DNA from: Shinella curvata
Lineage (GTDB): Bacteria > Pseudomonadota > Alphaproteobacteria > Rhizobiales > Rhizobiaceae
Direction: 5' to 3'
DNA: 64,000 nt
Assembly: GCF_022899935.1 (NCBI RefSeq)
Contig: NZ_JALJCJ010000002.1
Coordinates: forward strand, 310,001-374,000
A model generated the notes under the pieces. It was given only the letters and a program-made list of their open reading frames with translations, did no database searches and had not been told where the DNA came from. This document shows positions 16,049-24,815 of the stretch, piece after piece; position 1 is the stretch's first letter, and each line of letters opens with the position of its first letter. Both the position numbers and the translations under genes were made by a program.

Positions 16049-17513
16049 CGCTCTCCTCCGCCACCCATTGCCGCACGGTTTTCGCCGCCACCTTGCCCGA
16101 AGGGGTGGTCGGCATTTTCGCGCAGAGCCAGAGCCGGCGCGGCTGCTTGTAGCGCGGCAGGAGATCCGCCAGCGCCGTGGTGAGTGCCTCGGCCGTCAAG
16201 CCTGGTGCTGCGGGCTCGATCACCGCCACCAGTTCGCTGCCGAGATCGGCATGGTCGCGGCCGAAAACATGGGCGGCGCGCACGAAGGGCAGGCTTTGCA
16301 GCGCCGCCTCGACCTCGGAGGGGTAGATGTTGTTGCCGCCCGACAGAACCATGCCACCGGCGCGCCCGAGCAGATGCAGCGTGCCGTCCGCCTCCAGGAA
16401 GCCGAGATCGCCGACCGTCGCCAGCGCGCCGAATCGCGCCAGCCCCGCACCGTCGCCGGCGCCGAGATAACCGGTGGCGATGAGCGGGCTTTCGACGAAG
16501 ACGGTGCCGGTCTCACCCGTGGGCAGGGGATGGCCAGCCGCGTCGAGCACTGAGATCGCAACCCCGGGAAAGGCCTTGCCGACGGCCGTGGACGAGGCCG
16601 CGTCGCTGGGCGCCGTGACAGTGATGAAGCCGAGTTCCGAGGCGCCGTAATATTCCCTGAGTGCCGCGCCGGGGAAATGGCTGCCACAGAGCGCGTGGTC
16701 GCTCGCCGTGAGCTTCGCACCTGCCACGGTGATAGCGGCGACATCGTTGAGCTGCGCACCCTCGCAGAGTCTGCGCAGCATGGTCGGCACCAGAACGAGG
16801 CGCTGCACCGCGTGCTGCCGGATCGCCTCCTGTGCGGCGTGCGCGTCAAAATGCCGGGTGGAATGGAAGGCGGCGCCGGCCAGCAGGCACTCCGTCATGG
16901 CATAGAGCGCCAGCCCGTGGGCGAGGGGGCCGGGGGCATAGGTGCTGGTCTGCGCCGTAATGCCGAAGAACGTCGCCCCGGTGGCGAGGCTGATGCGCCA
17001 GGACCTGCGGTCGCGGATGATCGGTTTGGGATCGGCCGTCGTGCCTGAGGTGAAGACGATGAGGAACGGTGCATCCGCCAGCCCCTCGGTCAAGGCCGGA
17101 TCGGTCGCTTCGGCTTGCTCCGCGATGATTTCGGCAACACCTCGTCTGGGATCGATGACGCGCAGCGCGTCGCCTTCGGCCGTGACGATGAGGTCGGGAT
17201 CGATCTTGTCGAGCAGCCGCTGCCGGGTGGCTTCAGGCAAATGCGGATCGATGAGCGCAGCGCACATCTGGCCCGATGTCGCGGCGGCGAAGGCGGCGGG
17301 GAACAGCGCATGGTTGCCGGCAATGATCGCGATCAGCCCGCTTTCCGGGCCGATACTGCTCCGGCCGTCCGACGCCATCGCGGAAAACGTGGCGTGGAGA
17401 CGCCGGGCCGTGGCCACAAGCGCGCCATAGGACAAAACCCGGCCTTCCATCTGGACGGCCGGGTTTTCAGGGTTTTGGGCGGCGTGCCGTTCGAGGGCGC
17501 CGGAAAGCGGCAT
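16026..17513 (-). CDS. Acyl-CoA ligase (AMP-forming, ANL superfamily)
   Basis: A 495-aa adenylate-forming ligase. The phosphate loop is FTSGTTADPKPI (near residue 160), the A5 motif is YYGASELGFIT, the A8 hinge region is GRAGGMVLSGGNNIYPSEVE, and the A10 lysine motif is PSGKVAAK, so the enzyme looks active. The substrate is not readable from these motifs. It starts 4 nt after the bioY stop and overlaps the thiolase homologue by 23 nt. Its place in the biotin-import operon suggests a biotin-related acid, such as pimelate or another short or medium acyl chain, but this is inference. Confidence 0.9.
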   Translation of the reverse strand: MPLSGALERHAAQNPENPAVQMEGRVLSYGALVATARRLHATFSAMASDGRSSIGPESGLIAIIAGNHALFPAAFAAATSGQMCAALIDPHLPEATRQRLLDKIDPDLIVTAEGDALRVIDPRRGVAEIIAEQAEATDPALTEGLADAPFLIVFTSGTTADPKPIIRDRRSWRISLATGATFFGITAQTSTYAPGPLAHGLALYAMTECLLAGAAFHSTRHFDAHAAQEAIRQHAVQRLVLVPTMLRRLCEGAQLNDVAAITVAGAKLTASDHALCGSHFPGAALREYYGASELGFITVTAPSDAASSTAVGKAFPGVAISVLDAAGHPLPTGETGTVFVESPLIATGYLGAGDGAGLARFGALATVGDLGFLEADGTLHLLGRAGGMVLSGGNNIYPSEVEAALQSLPFVRAAHVFGRDHADLGSELVAVIEPAAPGLTAEALTTALADLLPRYKQPRRLWLCAKMPTTPSGKVAAKTVRQWVAEESDVLEPLR

Positions 17514-17517
17514 CGGC

Positions 17518-18081
17518 TCAGGCGCGCTGCGGCAGGAGCGGATAGCCGGCGAGCACCGCGCGGCCGGCCAGCATCGCGACGAAGGCCTTGATGAGATCGC
17601 CCGGCAGGAAGACCAGCGAGGCGGCTGCCGTCTCGAAGAACGCCTTGCCGCTCATATAGGCAAGCCAGGGCATGCCGAAGAGGTAAACGACGCCGATGCC
17701 GCCGATGACGGCGGCCGCGAGAAAGGAGAGGAGCTGCGAGAGTTCCGGCTGCTCTTCGCGCACGAGGCGTTCGGCGATCAGGCCGCAGACGAAGGCGCCG
17801 AAGACCCAGCCGACGAGATAACCCGCCGTCGGGCCGGCGAAGACCGCGAGGCCGCCACGGCCGCCCGAAAGCACCGGCAGGCCGATGGCGACGAGCAGCA
17901 GCACGAGCAGCACGGCGGCGGCACCGCGCCTGGCGCCGAGGATGCAGCCGGCCAGCATGACGCCGAGCGACTGCGCGGTGATCGGCACCGGAATGAAGCC
18001 GAGCGTGATCGGCGGCAGCAGGCCCAGTACCACGATGATCGCAGCGAAGAGGGCGATGAGGACGATATCTCTGGTTTTCAT
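17518..18081 (-). CDS. bioY: Biotin transporter substrate-binding component BioY
   Basis: A 187-aa integral membrane S-component with about six hydrophobic segments. The family signatures GPTAGYLVGWVFGAFVCG (about residues 83-100) and LGVMLAGCILGARRGA are present. BioY binds biotin with high affinity and works with the BioN transmembrane protein and the BioM ATPase. It lies 35 nt downstream of bioN and 4 nt upstream of the acyl-CoA ligase, so the transport and acyl-activation genes are likely one transcript. Length is normal. Confidence 0.95.
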   Translation of the reverse strand: MKTRDIVLIALFAAIIVVLGLLPPITLGFIPVPITAQSLGVMLAGCILGARRGAAAVLLVLLLVAIGLPVLSGGRGGLAVFAGPTAGYLVGWVFGAFVCGLIAERLVREEQPELSQLLSFLAAAVIGGIGVVYLFGMPWLAYMSGKAFFETAAASLVFLPGDLIKAFVAMLAGRAVLAGYPLLPQRA

Positions 18082-18116
18082 CTCGGGTTCCTGTCGGACA
18101 AAACTGGGTCGAATGT

Positions 18117-18722
18117 TTACTGACGCCGAAAGCCGCGCGCGTCAATCGCCATGGCGATCGTATCCGCGTCCTTCAGCGTCAGGATGATGAGCGGCACGAG
18201 CGTGGTGAGCGGCCGCACCGGCAGGCCGCGCGCCTTGTGTGCGGCCGATATCTCGCCGTAGCGCGCGAAAATCTCCGGCACGAAGCGGATGACGAGGCCG
18301 ACCGCGAGACTGACATCCGCCGCCCGCACGAAACCGAATCGCTCCAGCGGCGTGATCAGCCGGGTGATCTCGTCCATGAAGGCGGAAATGCCCGTCGTCG
18401 CCGTCACGGCGGCGGCCAGCAGCACCAATGTGGAGAGCCGGCAGAAGACGACGGCGCCCTCGTGCGGCGACTGGAAGACGGTATTTGCCGCCGCGACGAG
18501 CAGCACGGTGAACAGCACGAAACGGGTGCGCCGCGCGGCCTCGGCAACACCGATGCCCGTCGAAAGATAGAGCGCAACGGAAAGGCCGAGCGCCGGCACG
18601 AGCAGGCGCAGATCGGAAAGCAGGAACAGCAAGATGGCTGCCGCAAACAGCACGATCAGCTTGCCGCGCACCGGCATGCGGTGCAGCGGCGAATTGCCCT
18701 CGATATCGAGCCCGTTCAGCAT
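18117..18722 (-). CDS. bioN: Energy-coupling factor transmembrane protein BioN
   Basis: A 201-aa T-component (CbiQ-like) with several transmembrane helices (LIVLFAAAILLFLLSDLRLL, RFVLFTVLLVAAANTVF). The cytoplasmic coupling region includes AAHKARGLPVRPLTTL and the C-terminal AIDARGFRRQ, matching the Ala-Arg-Gly motifs that contact the ATPase. It is shorter than group II EcfT proteins but normal for BioN. Its start overlaps the bioM stop by 7 nt, so bioM-bioN are coupled. Confidence 0.93.
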   Translation of the reverse strand: MLNGLDIEGNSPLHRMPVRGKLIVLFAAAILLFLLSDLRLLVPALGLSVALYLSTGIGVAEAARRTRFVLFTVLLVAAANTVFQSPHEGAVVFCRLSTLVLLAAAVTATTGISAFMDEITRLITPLERFGFVRAADVSLAVGLVIRFVPEIFARYGEISAAHKARGLPVRPLTTLVPLIILTLKDADTIAMAIDARGFRRQ

Positions 18723-19402
18723 GCCGCGATCTCCCGGTAGGCGCGGATTGCCTCCGCCGGTCGATCGTCTGCCGCCAGCCGGCCCTCATGGAACACCAGT
18801 ACGCGATCGAATTGCTCGATGAGATCAAGGTCGTGGGTGATCACCAGCACCTGCTCCGGCAGGCCGGCAATGGTGCGCTCGATCAGCGCGCGGTTCTTCA
18901 GGTCGAGCTGGTTGGTGGGCTCGTCGAGGATCAGGAGTTCCGGGCCGGTGACGAGCACGCTGGCAATGGCGCCAAGCTGCGTTTCGCCGCCGGAAAGCTC
19001 ATGTACACGACGGCGGGCGAGATGTGAGATGCCAAACCGGTCGAGCACGGCCTCGGTGCGCTCGGCGATCTCGACCTTGCCGAGGCCGCGGTTCTTCAGG
19101 CCGAAGGCAATGTCTTCGGCCAGGATCGGCAGGATCATCTGGTGCTGCGGGTTCTGGAAGATGAAACCCGTCTTGCCGCGCGCGGCCTGCTCGTCCCCGA
19201 CCGTGTCGAGCCCGCCGACCGTGACGGTGCCGGCTGTCGGCTTGACGAGCCCGTTGATCAGCCGCGCCATGGTCGTCTTGCCGGAACCGTTGAGGCCGAC
19301 GACGCCGATGCGCTGCTCCGAGAGCTGCAAATCCAGCGGCTGGAGCGCCGTGCGGCTGCCATAGGCCACTGTGGCAGCGGAGAAGACGATGTCCAAGAGC
19401 AC
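18716..19402 (-). CDS. bioM: Biotin ECF transporter ATPase BioM
   Basis: A 228-aa ABC ATPase: Walker A GLNGSGKTTMARLINGL (residues 35-51), Q-loop region GFIFQNPQHQMI, signature LSGGETQLGAIA, Walker B LLILDEPTNQLD, and the switch His in VITHDLDL. It powers biotin uptake with BioN and BioY. It is the first gene of the six-gene minus-strand cluster. The sequence TTATCGATAG lies 40 nt upstream of the start and resembles the alphaproteobacterial BioR operator. Confidence 0.94.
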   Translation of the reverse strand: MLLDIVFSAATVAYGSRTALQPLDLQLSEQRIGVVGLNGSGKTTMARLINGLVKPTAGTVTVGGLDTVGDEQAARGKTGFIFQNPQHQMILPILAEDIAFGLKNRGLGKVEIAERTEAVLDRFGISHLARRRVHELSGGETQLGAIASVLVTGPELLILDEPTNQLDLKNRALIERTIAGLPEQVLVITHDLDLIEQFDRVLVFHEGRLAADDRPAEAIRAYREIAAC

Positions 19403-19441
19403 GGTCCCGGTTCGCGGATGGGTGCAGGACCTATAAGCAAT

Positions 19442-19451
19442 TTATCGATAG
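19442..19451. promoter_or_regulatory. Candidate BioR box upstream of bioM
   Basis: TTATCGATAG matches 8 of 10 positions of the BioR operator (TTATCTATAA type) recalled for alphaproteobacterial biotin genes. It sits 40 nt before the bioM start, with CTATAAG at 19431-19437 as a possible flanking half-site. BioR is a GntR-family repressor; its gene is not in this window. Confidence 0.5.
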
Positions 19452-19588
19452 GTGCGAAGGGTTTTTGCGACGGCCTTCCGCAACAATGTTGAACAATTCG
19501 CAGGAAATGTTGAGGCGTCATTCCGGGCCGCTATCGGCTTGACGGAAAACGGGTGGAACAAACCAAGAATATATGCCTATCATCCTGT

Positions 19589-20788
19589 ATGACGATTCTT
19601 CTTTCGAATGCCGAAGCCCGACGCATCTTCCTCGCCCGCCAGGGGCTCAGCGCGCCACCCGGCAGGCAGCTCGGCAAGGATGGGCTCCTGCAGCTCATCC
19701 ACGATATCGGCTTCGTGCAGGTGGACAGCATCGCCACCGTCGAGCGCGCGCATCACCAGATCCTCTTCTCGCGCAACCAGACCTACCGGCGCGAGCATCT
19801 GACGGAGCTTCTGGAGAAGGACGGCGATCTCTTCGAACACTGGACGCACGACGCCTCGATCATTCCGAGCACCTTCTTCCGCTATTGGAAACACCGTTTC
19901 CGCCGCAAGGAGGCGTCGATCCTCGAGCGCTGGAGCAAATGGCAGGGGGAGGGCTTCGACAAGGCGTTCGACGAGACCTATGAGCGCATCGCGTCCGGCG
20001 GCGCCGTGTTGTCGCGTGAACTGAAGACGGACGATCACAAGTCCGGCGGCTGGTGGAACTGGCATCCGAACAAGACGGCGCTGGAATTCCTCTGGCACAC
20101 CGGCAAACTCTCAATCTCCCGGCGCGAGAACTTCCAGAAGGTCTATGACCTCACCGAACGCGTGGTGCCGCCGCACCATCACGAGCCCGCAGTCGAGCAC
20201 GAGGCCTTCGTCGACTGGGCCTGCCGCAGCGCGCTGACCCGGCTGGGTTTTGCCACCCATGGCGAAATCGCCGCCTTCTGGGCGCTGATCTCGCCGGAAG
20301 AGGCGAAAGCCTGGGTGGACGCGAACCGCGACGAACTGCGCGCCGTCTCGATCGAGACGGCCGATGGCGGCAAGCCGCGCATCGCCTATGCCTTCGATGG
20401 CTTCCCGGACAATCTCGGCGATATTCCCGAGCCGCCCGCCCGCCTGCGTGTCCTCTCGCCCTTCGATCCCCTGATCCGCGACCGCAACCGCACCGAACGC
20501 CTCTTCGGCTATTACTACCGCATCGAAGTCTTCGTGCCGGAGCCGAAGCGCCAATACGGCTACTACGTCTTCCCGTTGCTCGAAGGCGACCGCCTCGTCG
20601 GCCGCATCGACATGAAGGCCGACCGCAAGGCCGGCACGCTCGACGTCAAGCGCCTCTGGTGGGAGCCGAAGGTCCGCGCCTCGGCGGGACGGCTGGAGAA
20701 GCTGGAGGCGGAACTGGCGCGGCTTGCGAAGTTTACCGGGGTGGACAGCGTGCGGTATCTGGATGGATGGCGCGGAGATGACGCTTAG
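19589..20788 (+). CDS. YcaQ/AlkX-type winged-helix DNA glycosylase
   Basis: A 399-aa HTH_42 family protein. The segment GFVQVDSIATVERAHHQILF (about residues 41-60) carries the Q-x-D motif of the AlkX/YcaQ branch, which in E. coli unhooks interstrand DNA crosslinks and excises alkylated purines. Further family blocks are WEPKVRASAGRLEKLEAELA and SPFDPLIRDRNRTERLFGYY. I chose the ATG at 19589 because homologues begin near MTILLSNAEARRIFLARQG; an in-frame GTG at 19553 would add 12 unlike residues. It is divergent from bioM and monocistronic. Confidence 0.85.
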   Translation: MTILLSNAEARRIFLARQGLSAPPGRQLGKDGLLQLIHDIGFVQVDSIATVERAHHQILFSRNQTYRREHLTELLEKDGDLFEHWTHDASIIPSTFFRYWKHRFRRKEASILERWSKWQGEGFDKAFDETYERIASGGAVLSRELKTDDHKSGGWWNWHPNKTALEFLWHTGKLSISRRENFQKVYDLTERVVPPHHHEPAVEHEAFVDWACRSALTRLGFATHGEIAAFWALISPEEAKAWVDANRDELRAVSIETADGGKPRIAYAFDGFPDNLGDIPEPPARLRVLSPFDPLIRDRNRTERLFGYYYRIEVFVPEPKRQYGYYVFPLLEGDRLVGRIDMKADRKAGTLDVKRLWWEPKVRASAGRLEKLEAELARLAKFTGVDSVRYLDGWRGDDA

Positions 20789-20879
20789 CGCCAGGCTTAC
20801 GTGTCCTGTCGTTTGAGCAGTTGCTGGAGCGGAGGAGGGACGTCTCGACGTTGCTCGCGAAGTGTCTTCGCAAATTTGA

Positions 20880-21362
20880 TCATCGGTTCCGGCGCAATCG
20901 TGCCAGCGCGGAATAGTCCTGCTGACGGGTCAGATCCAGAGTTACCGTGTGTTCCTTGTTATTTACGATAAGAGAATACGTGTTTTTGCCGCGTCGGCTT
21001 TTTGTGTGCCGATAGGTGATATTGGCTTCAGCGAGCGGGATTCTTTTGGAGTATGTTTCTGTCATCTGGCATCCGGTCTCGATGAGGATCGACCCATCCG
21101 TTGCAAAACGTGTGATGCTTGGCGATGCCGCAATCGCCCACCCGATGCCGATAAACAGGCTTGTTCCAAGAACAATCGCAAGCGGGCTTTTAATCCAACG
21201 GTAATTGGGCTGCTCTTTTCCTCGTATCCAGTTCCTTAGCCAATGCAGGAAGGCAAAAAGTATCCCCAAAAGTATAAAGCCAGTCAGTTTGAAAAGCGGA
21301 ATCATCACCATTCGGGAGCCGCAAGACAAAACGCTCCAAGTGCCTTCTTCCAATACGATCAA
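20880..21362 (-). CDS. Hypothetical two-TM membrane protein, atypical composition
   Basis: A 160-aa protein with two hydrophobic helices, about residues 20-42 (MIPLFKLTGFILLGILFAFL) and 61-80 (LAIVLGTSLFIGIGWAIAAS), and a polar C-terminal domain of about 75 residues that may be beta-rich (NTYSLIVNNKEHTVTLDL). The start is either TTG at 21362, which has GAGGGA at good spacing, or ATG at 21311 or 21305. The base composition is visibly more AT-rich than neighbours, which suggests recent acquisition. No family recognised. Confidence 0.6.
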   Translation of the reverse strand: MIVLEEGTWSVLSCGSRMVMIPLFKLTGFILLGILFAFLHWLRNWIRGKEQPNYRWIKSPLAIVLGTSLFIGIGWAIAASPSITRFATDGSILIETGCQMTETYSKRIPLAEANITYRHTKSRRGKNTYSLIVNNKEHTVTLDLTRQQDYSALARLRRNR

Positions 21363-21456
21363 TGAACGTTCCCTCGATGAGTGCGAAGGAACATAAAGGC
21401 GAATTACACAGCTTCCGGTAACGGATTCGGTAAAATTTTCTGTGTCTCGCTTGGTT

Positions 21457-22416
21457 TCAAGCCGTCACCGGCCGCCCGCCAAACGCGCCCTTTGCCTGCT
21501 CCGTCAGTGCGCGGAACTTCTCCGAGGCACCCGTCAGCTTGGCGTCCCAGTCGGGGTCCGGCACCTGGCCGCGGATCGTGTCGAAATAGACGGCCATCAG
21601 GGCGGCGATGGCGAAGGGTTCGAGTACGGCGGCCTTGAAGGCCCAGGCGAAGACGATGGCGACGATGAAGGTGAGGGCGGTGAGATCGCCGGGGAAGAGG
21701 TAGACCACGGCCGCGGCCGGTGCCAGCGCCAGCAGGAAGACGACGATGGAGAGGATCCAGAGGAAGACGGAGAGCCAGACGGCGTTCTTCACCATCTTAA
21801 GGCCGTTCTGCGCATAGAGCACGAGGCCGTGGCGCGAGCTTTCCCACGCATTGTCGCTGCCGGTGCGGATGTTGTAGCCGAGGATGATCTCGTCGACATA
21901 AGTGAGCGAGAGGCGGATGACGGTGTTGGCGAAGCGCACGATGCCGTCGAGGCCGGGAATGGGGAGAAACGCCGCGATGCCGCCGATGAGACCCGTGATG
22001 GCGGCAATCACGCCCTTGATGAGCTGGTCGAGCGCGAAGAGCACATTCGCCTCGCCGAAACGGGCGGTGACGACCTCACGGCCATAGGCAACCTGGCCCT
22101 TGCCATCCGGCAGCGGCTCGCCGTCGATCAGCTTGACCATGACGGCGATATGGGCAGCCTTGACCATATAGAGCAGCCATTCGCGCGCCCAGTAGACGGC
22201 GGTCCCGACCAGCCCCATGCCGAAGAAGCCACCCCAGACGGCGAAGGATTCCGGGCTGTCGGAAAGCGAACCGACGCCATAGCCGATGCCGGCGCCGGTG
22301 CCTGCAGCCAGGATAAAGGCGAGCGTGATGACGAAATAGATCACCATCCGCGTGATGATGAAGGGCATGGTCTTCAGCAGAATGCCGATAGTCTTGCCGA
22401 TGCTGAAATCCCACAT
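21457..22416 (-). CDS. Polytopic membrane protein of unknown function
   Basis: A 319-aa protein with about six transmembrane segments, among them ITRMVIYFVITLAFILAAGT near residue 21, GGIAAFLPIPGLDG near 145, WLSVFLWILSIVVFLLALA near 220 and a further one near 255. A glycine-rich stretch, AAGTGAGIGYGVGSL, follows TM1. Conserved-looking TRFGEANVLFALDQLIKG and DEIILGYNIRTG loops lie in the middle. I know it only as an uncharacterised rhizobial membrane protein. It lies 91 nt downstream of ribB and may be in the same transcript. The ATG at 22416 follows GGGGACATCAGGGC; upstream codons lack membrane character. Confidence 0.75.
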   Translation of the reverse strand: MWDFSIGKTIGILLKTMPFIITRMVIYFVITLAFILAAGTGAGIGYGVGSLSDSPESFAVWGGFFGMGLVGTAVYWAREWLLYMVKAAHIAVMVKLIDGEPLPDGKGQVAYGREVVTARFGEANVLFALDQLIKGVIAAITGLIGGIAAFLPIPGLDGIVRFANTVIRLSLTYVDEIILGYNIRTGSDNAWESSRHGLVLYAQNGLKMVKNAVWLSVFLWILSIVVFLLALAPAAAVVYLFPGDLTALTFIVAIVFAWAFKAAVLEPFAIAALMAVYFDTIRGQVPDPDWDAKLTGASEKFRALTEQAKGAFGGRPVTA

Positions 22417-22507
22417 GCCCTGATGTCCCCGAAAATTCCGCGATCCGAACCGTCGCGCCAAGGGCAAACGTTTCGGGATCGCAGGATATTCGAAGACGGC
22501 CTGGGAC

Positions 22508-23608
22508 CTAGCAGAGATCCGTCGCGCTGATCTGGATGCCAAACCCCTCGAGGCCGACATAGTGGCGCTCGCGCGAGGCCATCAGGCGGATCGAAGTAAT
22601 GCCGAGATCCTTCAGGATCTGTGCGCCAAGACCGATTTCCAGCCATTCGCTTTCGCGCGCCTGCGCCTCGTCATGGCCTTCGCGGTCATGTTTGCCCTTG
22701 CGGGCCGTCGAGGACTGGCCGACGCCGACGGAGCCTTCGCGCAGATAGACGATGACGCCGCGGCCCTGTTCGGAAATGCGCTTCATGATCGCATCGATCT
22801 GGCGGCCCGCCCCAAAAACGTCGTCGCCGACATTTTCGAGATGCAGGCGCACCGGAATGTCGACGCCATCCCGGATATCGCCGAAGACGACGGCGAGGTG
22901 CTGCATCGGGTCCCAGGGCAGGGTGTAGGTCAGAGCCTTGGCCCTGCCGTAGGGCGTCTCGATGTCGAAACTGCCGACCTGCTCGATCAGGGTTTCCTTG
23001 CGCTGGCGGTAGGCGATGAGATCGGCGACGGAGACCTGCTTCAGGCCGTTCTTTTCTGCGAAGGCCGCGACCTGCGGGCCGCGCATCACGGTGCCGTCGT
23101 CGTTGACAAGTTCGCTGATCACGCCGATCGGCGGCAGGCTGGCGAGCCTGCAGAGGTCGACGGCGGCTTCGGTATGGCCTGAGCGCATCAGGACGCCGCC
23201 TTCGCGCGACACGAGCGGGAAGATATGGCCGGGGCGCACGAAATCCGTAGCGCCGACATTCGGATTGGCGAGGTTGCGCACCGTCAGCGTGCGGTCGTCG
23301 GCGGAAATGCCCGTCGTCGTGCCGTGCTTGAAATCGACCGAGACGGTGAAGGCGGTGGTGTGGGCCGAATCGTTTTCCGCCACCATGGCGTTGAGATTGA
23401 GGCGCTTGGCCTCCTCGCGTGGCATAGGCGTGCAGACGATGCCGGAGGTGTGGCGCACGATGAAGGCCATCTTTTCCGGCGTGCAATGCACGGCGGCGAC
23501 GATGAGGTCGCCCTCGTTTTCGCGGCCGTCGTCATCCATCACGACGACGATTTCGCCAGCCTCGAAGGCACGGATGGCATCGACGACACGCTTCTGATCG
23601 TAGCTCAT
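22508..23608 (-). CDS. ribB: 3,4-dihydroxy-2-butanone-4-phosphate synthase with degenerate GTP cyclohydrolase II domain
   Basis: A 366-aa RibBA-type fusion. The N-terminal RibB domain (about residues 1-205) is intact: MDDDGRENEGDLIVAAVHCT, PGHIFPLVSREGGVLMRSGH and TEAAVDL. It makes the four-carbon riboflavin precursor from ribulose-5-phosphate. The C-terminal half aligns to GTP cyclohydrolase II, but where the zinc site should read like GDVFGSLRCDCGxQL this protein has GDDVFGAGRQID, without any of the zinc cysteines. That half is therefore probably not a cyclohydrolase. The ATG at 23608 follows AAAGAGGA. It is 26 nt downstream of aroC, so the two likely form an operon. Confidence 0.93.
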   Translation of the reverse strand: MSYDQKRVVDAIRAFEAGEIVVVMDDDGRENEGDLIVAAVHCTPEKMAFIVRHTSGIVCTPMPREEAKRLNLNAMVAENDSAHTTAFTVSVDFKHGTTTGISADDRTLTVRNLANPNVGATDFVRPGHIFPLVSREGGVLMRSGHTEAAVDLCRLASLPPIGVISELVNDDGTVMRGPQVAAFAEKNGLKQVSVADLIAYRQRKETLIEQVGSFDIETPYGRAKALTYTLPWDPMQHLAVVFGDIRDGVDIPVRLHLENVGDDVFGAGRQIDAIMKRISEQGRGVIVYLREGSVGVGQSSTARKGKHDREGHDEAQARESEWLEIGLGAQILKDLGITSIRLMASRERHYVGLEGFGIQISATDLC

Positions 23609-23634
23609 GGCAAAATCCTCTTTCAGGCGGCCAA

Positions 23635-24732
23635 TTATTTCAAACGGCCAGTCTGGCCGCGGTCGCGAAGATAGTGGTCGGCAACGGCGCAGGCGACCAT
23701 GGCCTCGCCGATCGGCACGGCACGGATGCCGACGCACGGGTCATGGCGGCCCTTGGTGCGCACATCGACATTGTTGCCGTCGGCATCGATCGAGCGGCGC
23801 TCGGTCAGGATCGATGAGGTCGGCTTGATGGCAAAACGCGCGACGACCGGCTGGCCGGTGGAAATGCCACCGAGAATACCGCCGGCATGGTTGGACAGGA
23901 AGATCGGGTTGCCGTCGTTGCCCATGCGCATCTCGTCGGCGTTTTCCTCGCCGGTGAGTTCGGCCGAGGCAAAACCTTCGCCGATCTCCACGCCCTTCAC
24001 GGCGTTGATCGACATGAGGAGCGAGGCGATGTCCTGGTCGAGCTTGCCGTAGATCGGTGCGCCGATACCGGCGGGAACGCCTTCGGCGATCACTTCCACG
24101 ACGGCGCCGATCGAGGAGCCGGCCTTGCGGATGCCGTCGAGATACTCTTCCCAGACGGGAACGATGGCCGGATCGGGGGCGAAGAACGGGTTGTTGTTGA
24201 CCTCGTTCCAGTCCCAGTTGCGGCGGTCGATCTTGTGTTTGCCGATCTGCACGAGGGCGGCGCGCACGGAAAGCCCCGGCACGACCTTGCGGGCAAGCCC
24301 GCCGGCGGCGACACGCGCCGCGGTCTCGCGGGCTGACGAACGCCCGCCGCCGCGATAGTCGCGGATGCCGTATTTGGTGTCATAGGTATAGTCAGCATGG
24401 CCGGGGCGGTAGCGCTTGGCGATCTCGCCGTAATCCTTGGAGCGCTGGTCGGTGTTCTCGATCATCATCGAGACGGGCGTGCCCGTCGTGATCATCGTCT
24501 CGCCGTCGTCGTCCAGCATCACGCCGGACAGCACTTTCACCAGATCGTCTTCGCGGCGCTGCGTCACGAAGCGCGACTGGCCGGGCTTGCGCTTGTCGAG
24601 CCAGGCCTGAATTTCGGCAAGCGTGAAGCGGATGCCGGGCGGGCAGCCATCCACCACGCAGCCGAGCGCGATCCCATGGCTTTCGCCCCAGGTGGTGACG
24701 CGGAAAAGATGACCGAAACTATTGTGCGACAT
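23635..24732 (-). CDS. aroC: Chorismate synthase
   Basis: A 365-aa enzyme of the shikimate pathway, converting 5-enolpyruvylshikimate-3-phosphate to chorismate with reduced FMN. Family signatures are [18 protein letters not shown] (residues 17-34), [20 protein letters not shown] and [20 protein letters not shown] (C-terminal). Length is normal. The next gene, ribB, starts 26 nt downstream; linking a flavin-dependent enzyme with a flavin-synthesis gene is common in alphaproteobacteria. Confidence 0.97.
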   Translation of the reverse strand: MSHNSFGHLFRVTTWGESHGIALGCVVDGCPPGIRFTLAEIQAWLDKRKPGQSRFVTQRREDDLVKVLSGVMLDDDGETMITTGTPVSMMIENTDQRSKDYGEIAKRYRPGHADYTYDTKYGIRDYRGGGRSSARETAARVAAGGLARKVVPGLSVRAALVQIGKHKIDRRNWDWNEVNNNPFFAPDPAIVPVWEEYLDGIRKAGSSIGAVVEVIAEGVPAGIGAPIYGKLDQDIASLLMSINAVKGVEIGEGFASAELTGEENADEMRMGNDGNPIFLSNHAGGILGGISTGQPVVARFAIKPTSSILTERRSIDADGNNVDVRTKGRHDPCVGIRAVPIGEAMVACAVADHYLRDRGQTGRLK

Positions 24733-24815
24733 GAGCGGACCCGGACCCGATAAACCTTCGCCCCCTCCTTAGTGGAAAAGGCGGGGGCGGGACAAGGGTT
24801 TCGCGTCAAGTCCGG

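Noticed and set aside
23609-23634. FMN riboswitch before ribB
   Set aside because: Only 26 nt separate ribB from aroC, too short for the riboswitch, and the aroC upstream region shows no such fold.
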